Shown here: one piece after another, positions 56,176-64,000 of the stretch | Layout of the letters: every line of letters begins with the position of its first letter | How positions within the stretch are numbered: the stretch's first letter is position 1 | From: Anagrus nilaparvatae | Lineage: Eukaryota; Arthropoda; Insecta; Hymenoptera; Mymaridae | Direction of reading: 5' to 3' | Assembly (NCBI GenBank): GCA_022575985.1 | Contig: JAKSXM010000132.1 | Coordinates: 10,416,001 to 10,480,000, forward strand | DNA length: 64,000 nucleotides | Notes under the pieces: generated by a model | Told to the model about the DNA's origin: nothing | What the model saw: only the letters and a program-made list of their open reading frames with translations | The model's database searches: none | Program-made: the position numbers and the translations under genes

Positions 56176-59100
56176 ATATAGTTTAGTTAAAATGAAATGA
56201 AAACTTTTTTCCGATCATATGTAAATGTTACGCCCCAATTAAGGAATCAGGCATATCAAATATTATTTTTATTCCTCGATTTGGGACAGCTAAGTTTTAT
56301 CAATAATAATTTAATTTTCAATATCAAAATTCTGAATGACAGTTTTCAGACTTTTTTACCTTGATTGTGGAATGGACAAAAACACGTCGAATCCCGTAAA
56401 ACTGGCCAAATATCTTCCCCTCAGCGGAATGTTTCAATCTTTAAATTAAGATTTTTAAAAACTTAAAAATAAAAAATCTTGAATAAACTAATTTCCAAAC
56501 GTTATAAATTTTTAAGACAAATTAATAACTTTCAAACACTTCAAGTGAAAACGCCAATCCAAGATCTAAAGTAATTTATTTAAAAAAAATTTTTGGAAAA
56601 AAATTTGCTCTGGAAAATTAACCTACACCTAAACATTGTACATACATGTAAAGTGTAATTGTATTTAATGGTCTTCAATTATTGTTTTAATTTTTTAAAT
56701 TCAATCTCGTAAATCCCTAGTGTGTAATAATACAAATTATAAAAGCTAATATCTTATTTTATTTTTAAAAATTTAATTAAATTTTATTTTTATACAACAG
56801 AATATTTTTTAATTAATTATTAAAATTCTTAATTTTTATTTATAAAATTGTCTAGAAAGAAATATAGAAAATTTTATATAGTAATAAAACGTAGATTTAA
56901 GTTTTAACTAGTGATGAGGTTTAATAAGTTAAAGGCGCTATTTAACTTAAATTATAAACCTTTCAAGACGTCTCCCAAGTGTATCAGGTTAATGATTTTC
57001 TAATATAACTTTCAAAAACTTTTGGTTTATATACATAAACTCTTATATTATAGCCTATTATTAAATATAATTGCTTATCTGTTATTTTATTTTATTCAAT
57101 TAAAAATTTATTTTTATTTATTTTCTTATAAATTTTAGTAAAACTTTTTAATTATATAATAGGCTGTTAACTAAAAAAAAATTTTTAATTTTTTATTAGT
57201 GCTCTGGATGGAAGAAATTTCAGGGTTAATGACTACTTTCGAATGGTGCTAGGAAAAAATTTTTAGCTCCAGTGAGCACTTTTACTTTGAGTGCCTAGAT
57301 TTAGTCCATACAGGTTTTTTTAGTCGCTGAGTACGAATTTAAGGAACTTTTTTATTAAAAATTAAGGCTTCACTTTTAAGTTAGCAAAAACATTTAAAAG
57401 CAATTAAAAATTGTTTAAACAATCACCTGTATAATTTCTATTGAAATTGAGCTTTAAATTCGCCAAACTATTAAAAATTAAAAATTTATATACTGTTAAA
57501 TTATATCAGAAAGTTTTGCTTAACTCAAAAATTTTAGAAGCTTGTTGGCATTTTCATTAGGCACGGGCCTAAAATAAAAAATATAAATTACGAAATACAT
57601 TGGTGGCGGCTTGACTCTTACAACTTGATTTAACATGAGTACAATAACGCAAAAGACATCAGAACCGCTACCATAAAAGCTTATTTTAGGGCTGAACACA
57701 AAGCTCATACTCAAAGAAGACTTGTAATCATATTTTAGCTTTTAGTTTTCTTGAAATCCCATAAACTTAATATAAAAAATAAAATTTATTTTTTTTATTT
57801 ACATTTTAATTTAGAAAAAGCTTTTTTTTTAAAGTATCTGAGAAAAAGAAATAGAAGAAAAATCATAATATATCTTGCATCAAACGAAGCTTAAAATCAC
57901 GAATCTCTACAAAATGTCAATATTTCCTTTATAGTAAAATACATAGTAACATGTAAAAGTTTCTTTGGAATTCCAAAAGTAACTCAGATAGTTTTACATT
58001 CTATAGGATTCATCAATCTAAATCACTTGTCAGAATCTAAATAAAAAGTGAAAAAATAAAAGAGAAGAGTTTCAATCGTTATTTTCGCACGAATTTGACA
58101 TTACTAGATCCTTTTTTTTTTATGGATTCCGAATGTCTTGATGTTTGGATTGACGGATTATTTTTATTGAAAAATCATTATATTTATGTACATACCTATG
58201 AATGAGACAACAAATAACATACTTTAATGTCAGAAATTCTTTATGCTATGTAATAAAAAACGATTTATTGAATGTTTTTTTTTTTTCTAATAAATTTTTT
58301 TTTTTTTACCTACGATTGATTGATTTCATGATTTTTCACTTAAGAAAATTAAATTGACGTTGAAATTTAAAAAATTTTTTTTATTTTAACTGAGAAAAAT
58401 AATAAATTTAAATGAAGTTATTTATGATTCTGAATTTTTTTTTTGCTATAAAATAAAAAAGAAAAAATATATTTTTATACTCAATTTCGAATTGATTTTC
58501 ATGAATTGCTGACCTCGATCATGTATTTTCATTTAATTTTATTAAAAGAAATTTTTTTTTTATGTCAAAATGAATAAAAATTATGTAATTTTGACAGACG
58601 AGTATAATAAATTTTTTTTTGGAATAACCACGCAATATTTCAATTAAAGAAAATTAAAATATCTTATTTTATGATCTTATAGGAAAAGGAAATAAAATTC
58701 GTTAATATACCTAACTTTTGGCCTTCAATTTTAAATAACAGAATCAAAGCGACAAATGCGATAACAAATGAAACCTTTTAAATTTCGATTTTATCAATAA
58801 AAATTGTTTTTCTGATTTGACATTTAACTAATAGTTCTTAAATTCTAAATTCATCTTATTGTATTTTCAAGTCATCATTAATAAAATTTTTTACTGAATA
58901 AACATGTAATAGTATCCTTAAAAACGATCTTATGTATTATTTTGTAGTTTGTCAATAATTTTTGGCATTTAAACGTCTTTTTTGAAAAATTTTCAAAGAA
59001 AAATTTGAATTTTATTTTCTTGAGACATTAAAATATTAATTTTTATTTCAAAGCTTGTTTACTAATTAAAAAGTTAACTTTTTTATAAAAAATTTTTTTT

Positions 59101-62100
59101 TAATTAGAGCCACGTTGTTATTTAATATTATTTATTTCTACACGTTGTTATTTAATATTCCGTTATTTTGTGCTAGAAAATTTCAACTGATTGTGTTGGG
59201 CATACATTATTTAAGCATTATTATTATTTAATACGTTTGTATATAAAGCTTTTACCTTTTGTTTTAATAAATGCTTTGAATAATAAGTGTATAATTTTAC
59301 GCTTAACAAGCTTCAATCAAACAACAATATTAACATATAGAGAATAACAACAAGAATGAAGATCTGAAACGTTAGATTTATTTTTTTAAATTAACTCTTT
59401 GATTAGTAAGTATTGATCTTTAAGATAAATTTTTTGGTTCCATTTTTTTACATGATCAAATACTGTCACAAGTTTAAAAAAAATGGTTTTTCAATTTTTC
59501 GAAATCTTAATTTATGGTTAAAATTTTGAAATTGTATTACATTTCGTTTTATTCTCACCTCTATGATTTTCAGAATCCTGTAAGTATTTCGTATGAAGAA
59601 ATTTAATTTATTATGATTCGATTACTGCCTATCTGTTTTTTCATTTTTTTTTGTGAATTATATACTGTCTTGAGATATCTCAAGACTTTTTTGACTGAAT
59701 CTGAACGTATAAACAGTATGTCTTAAGCTAACCTAAGCTTTTATTTGTATGCAGAAACCTTCAATTCTTATAATAATTGATTCACTCTTCAAGAGTAGAA
59801 GTCCTCCACTCCATAGAACGCTGATCACGTAAAATCGAAAGATTTAGTTTAATTATAATACAGACCTGATGATCGGAATTTATTCCTGAAAGTAGTCGTC
59901 TAATTATTATACAAAAACAAGTTGTAAAAAGAAGGATCAATAAATAAATTAAAATAAATATGTTTTGATTTAATTAATTAAAAATATCACAACTTAATTA
60001 TGAAAACATTCCATCCTAATTCGTCAATGATATCGGAAACTTTCAGTAAATCTTGTCAAAATACTTTTTTTATAAAGTCACATTTCCTTAGTGCTTTTCA
60101 ATACTGAGCTAAAAAAACACGAATTTCATGAATTGCACATGCAGTTAATAACTGCGGTATGCTAAAGTATAAAATATAAAATTAACTTTTTCTGTAGCTG
60201 GTGTAGCTTTAGTGACAATGACTTCTTTTATAGTTTTTTTTTTTTTTTAGTAAAACCATAATTTTTATGAGTATTTTTGTTTTCTTATACCTATGTCATA
60301 CTTGTCTTGTAATACCTGCAGTATATAAAGTAGGCATCAACAAGTTAAGTGCTTTTTTAGTCTTTCCAGAAAATTTTCTGCTCTTTATAGACATTTCATT
60401 TTTAAAGACATGTGCCCCTTTTGTTTTGCTCATAAATGTGTTCGTCGAAAATATGGGTATAATCTACAATGTAAAGAAAGTTTTTTATTGATTTTAGGTT
60501 ATTAGACAATTCTTAGATGAAAAATTATTTATTTTTTTAGTCTTTACTTTTTTTAGTTACTACTCAACACCGACTTAAAAATTGCATTCAAACTGCTCAA
60601 ACTAGATGTGATTTAAAAAATTTTTATCTAGTTTTTTAATTTATTGAGTAGGCTTTGACATTTTCAGCATAAACTTTCGAAATTTTTAGGATTTTTTACA
60701 ATTTTTGACCTGACAAACTTATGAGGCACGACTTCATCTATATATTTTTATATAGGGTTATCGTACATAAAATGACTTTCTATATTTAAAAGCACGCAAT
60801 CTAAAATTTTATATAAATATTTGTCACGTTATCAAGATATTATTGAAATAAATATCTCGTATTATAAAAATAGAAAAATTCATCAATCAATCAAAATAAA
60901 ACAGATAAGGTAAAACGAGGGGTCCTCAGTTAACATAAAATTTTTAGGGGTTTATGGAACAAACAATTTTTTTTTTTTTTTAATTTTTTTGTAATAAAAA
61001 AATCAAATATTAAAATTTGAAGATTATTATAATAATGCTAAAGGGGACCATATTCCACATTAGCGCACATTTAGTACAAATTATAGTTATAAAAAAATTT
61101 TCGACCAAAATAACGATTTTTTTTATAATTTATAAAAATTTTACAGGTTTTAGTCGAAAAAAGTGTACGGGAACTTCCTTGATCTAAAAGAAGAGTTTGC
61201 TTCCAGGTTACCTACATAATTTACCTTATAACGTTATTTTTATAGTATAAAAATTAAACATAATCCTTTTGTATTATAAATATCGTGAATCTAAATATAC
61301 TTACAGAACTTTTAATACTTTTAGGGTTTATTTTTTTGTTCCTTTGAAAAATTTTTTTATTGGTCTTGCAATTTACCCATTTGCACCAAATTCCACCAAG
61401 TTCCCTATTTTGTCTAACGAGCAAGTTGCTCCATGGGGAATATTTCATTCTTGTCGATTAAGGACAATTTTTTCCCAACCTCTTTTTATGACATGCTTGT
61501 AAAATCTTTTAGAAAATTCAAAACACGAAGGTACCTAAACATGTTTATTTAAATTTATATAACTTTGTATATTAAAATAATAAATAACTATAAAATAAAT
61601 TCAATAGTAATAATAGAAAACCAAAAAAAAAGGTTCTATTTTTCAAATTAAACTTTTAGAATAAGAAAGTTAGTAAACTTTAATGTCTATGAAAAAAAAA
61701 ATTCACATTACATTCGATACCTGTCAACCAAAAAAAAAAAAGAATATATTAAAAAAAAAATTAAAATCCAATTTTTTGGAATTGATCCAATATATATTTA
61801 ATTTAAAAAAATAACTTTACTCAACACATTTTATTTATAAAATAAGTTTTGTATCATATATACATATATGTATATATATTATACTTCTTATTAACTTTAT
61901 TATTATTTTAGTTTATACATAAATTTACAACTTAGATGATTTCGAGTACATCCAGTCCTTTTATTGTTACTATGGTAACGATAGTATTATTATTATTTTT
62001 CTGATTACCTACATAAAGAATTCCATGCTGCATGAGATCCAAATTAATCTAAAGATTTTTTGTGTGCAAAATCTCAGCAAATATAAATAATATTTATCCA

Positions 62101-63892
62101 AATTAGTTTTTTTTTTCCAATTTTGATGCTCGGAGAGTATTTGGTTTTTTGGTTCATTTTTTAAAATCAAAATAATTTTTGTTTTGGTACCTGAGGCGCT
62201 CAAAACTCTCACTATCTTGTTTTCTTATTATCTATTCTTGAATAAGGGATGAACATAGAATAGACTTTAAATAGCGACTCTCTTAACAAAAAAACATTGA
62301 TGGGATAGAAGAGACTTTTTGCAATTGGACATCGAGATAATGCACAATATCTGAGATAATATCTCTAAGCAGTTCATATGTTCATATTCTACGTTGTCCA
62401 TATACTCGTACTAAACAACTGCGTAGATGTGCAGTAAATTTTTGAACGTGTAAAATTTTCTACTGCGTAACATAGAATGCAAACGCAGCTGCCTAACTGC
62501 CAATTGCAGAAAGTCCTTAATATTCGGTTATGTTGCTGCGCTTAAAATTTCAAGCATTTATAAATTTTAAGCTATTTTTGAAATTAAGAATTTGCCTGGA
62601 ATTTCAAACTCTGCAACTTATGAAGGTAATAAAAAAATGCATTGACTTTATCCTTTGAGCTTCTATACTCTAAAATTGGATTTTATAATAATAAATTTCT
62701 TTCTTTAACTTTATAATAAAATAATTTTAGGGCTCAAATTAAAAATTAAACGAAATGTAAGGACTAAATCCAATGACCTTTTATTTCAACATGGACCATG
62801 TTTACATAGAATCCCTCAGATATAAAAATGTAGAATATCAACTTTATTTTTTTGGCTAAAACCCAAAAAAATTTTTAACTTAAAATTCCCTTATCATTTA
62901 TTTAACATCGTATAATTTCTAAGCCTATAATAAATATATTTATTAAGACATAAAATTTTATTTTAAAAGAGAGAATACGTACAATCTGAAAATAATGATA
63001 ATAATAATTATTATAAACTTTTTATTCAAAGTCCAATCAGTTTTGCAAAATATAAATAAAATATTTTTTTTTAAATATTTTGAGATTTATTATTTTTGTT
63101 AATCAAATTTCAGAAAATATTTAAACAATTTTTTATATTTAAATAAATAATAATTGCACTTAAGTGATTCGTAAAAAATTTTGTTTCTAAATTTTACAAA
63201 AAAAAAAAAAGCTTTCTATACACTTGAAACAGCTCCTTAACGAATACAACATTTAACAAGATATTATACAAGTACTCTTGATATAATTATTAACATGATT
63301 GTACTTAGAAAACTTGTTAACAAGCATTTAGATTTTTTTTTTTTTTGGTTGGAAAAATTTAAGAGCCCTTCAATTTAATAATCAGAAAATCTAATTTTAT
63401 TTAACTTTGGGTACGATTTTACTTACATAAATATCAGTAAAATAACGTTTCAATTTTCTATAAAAGTGAACAATATCAAAAATTTTCAAAAAATGTGAAT
63501 CTAAAGAGTCAAGTCCAAATAGTAAAATTAGTAGTGATTTAAAAAAATTTAAATTTAAATATTGTCACTGAACGTCCAAATTTCTTGTCCCTTGAAGAAA
63601 CAACATAATTATCATGAATTCATTTTTTTTTTTATGACCACTAATTTTATCAGAAACACAAAACTCCAAACATCTTTTTTTTTCAACTGCCAGGCTATAT
63701 ATGTTTATAGAGCGAAGCTCTACCTTATATGATGCAAAATTCAACACCTTATGGGCACGATATCTCAAAAACAATTAACCAGATTTCTTTCAGTTTTTAA
63801 AACTAAGCTTTTTTTTATCGTGTTTATATGATCTGTATAATTTTACAGCCCAAACGAATTATTTTAAAGGCATGCTTATTCTTGTATTTTTG
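56176..63892. other. Long AT-rich non-coding region
   Basis: No gene is supported over 7.7 kb. 57280-57400 contains a single unit related to the 140-bp family ('tagtccatacaggttttttt', 'agtcgctgagtacgaattt'). 57051-57163 has a weak inverted repeat (agcctattat). Open frames at 57520-57714, 60267-60491, 61254-61502, 62009-62212 and 63565-63774 have no domain, no codon bias distinct from background and no splice context I trust. Confidence 0.45.
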
Positions 63893-63994
63893 TTTCACAC
63901 AGGTGAAAAACCTTATAAATATCAGCCTCGAAATAAATTTCATAGTTTTTGTATAAACTTTGCATTGGTAAAATATTATAAAAATGCAAAATAA
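63893..63994 (+). pseudogene. Degenerate C2H2 zinc-finger scrap
   Basis: 'FHTGEKPYKYQPRNKFHSF' followed by 'CINFALVKYYKNAK' and a stop aligns with the TGEKP linker plus one C2H2 finger, but the cysteines and histidines are gone. An acceptor-like 'tttgtttcacacag' precedes it. The TGEKPYK heptapeptide is diagnostic of KRAB/tandem C2H2 proteins; the rest is decayed. Confidence 0.5.
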
Positions 63995-64000
63995 CACAAG

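Overview
This is a strongly AT-rich, gene-poor stretch of a eukaryotic nuclear genome. The CHK/EcKL-type kinase-like gene, the several kinds of non-LTR retrotransposon, the Mutator-like element with a spliceosomal intron and the degenerate C2H2 zinc-finger pieces all point to an insect. A hymenopteran (parasitoid-wasp-like) genome is my best guess, but nothing here proves the order. I see no bacterial operons, CRISPR arrays or intact viral genes.

Only one intact protein gene is evident: an intronless CHK kinase-like gene on the minus strand (6915-8078). A Mutator-like element (8173-9817, 9-bp target duplication) sits about 95 bp upstream of its start codon. Other coding sequence is broken: three non-LTR retrotransposon remnants (1-609, 12012-14484, 46071-47175), a MULE transposase remnant (8381-9584), a set of minus-strand coding-like blocks of unknown identity (26904-29055), and two decayed zinc-finger scraps (28474-28541, 63893-63994).

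The main theme is inverted repeats. Reading left to right there is an 88-bp palindromic MITE (1163-1250), a 0.75-kb foldback (5403-6150) with a relative at 21487-22110, nested foldbacks (29495-30453 with 30027-30156 inside), a TTA-flanked MITE (33083-33308), a TTAA-flanked piggyBac-type MITE (33517-33832), a 1.5-kb palindrome (35881-37420) holding another MITE (37113-37340), an inverted 140-bp-unit array (38819-40002), a 3.0-kb palindromic element with an exact 8-bp target duplication (41239-44247), a 1.1-kb near-perfect palindrome inside a LINE 3' region (47381-48495), a 2.4-kb palindrome made of 12-bp and 137-bp tandem arrays (50102-52539), and a 0.74-kb TIR element (52796-53533). Several target duplications can be read directly because an unfilled relative or a rejoined reading frame is in the same window.

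A second theme is dispersed families. These are: a family with GCTCGCTTCGCTC ends and a tRNA-like block (0.8-3.2 kb and 14.6-16.2 kb); a G-run plus 'gacttagaataat' family with six copies; a 137-bp satellite at two loci; and a family with histone-type signals (CCAAT and TATA boxes, 3' stem-loop) in two opposite full copies and one partial copy (12.42-13.34, 17.44-17.64 and 31.75-32.40 kb). One copy of the last family interrupts a LINE whose reading frame rejoins across it. From 53.5 kb to the end the window is almost entirely AT-rich non-coding DNA. All boundaries were read by eye without alignment software.
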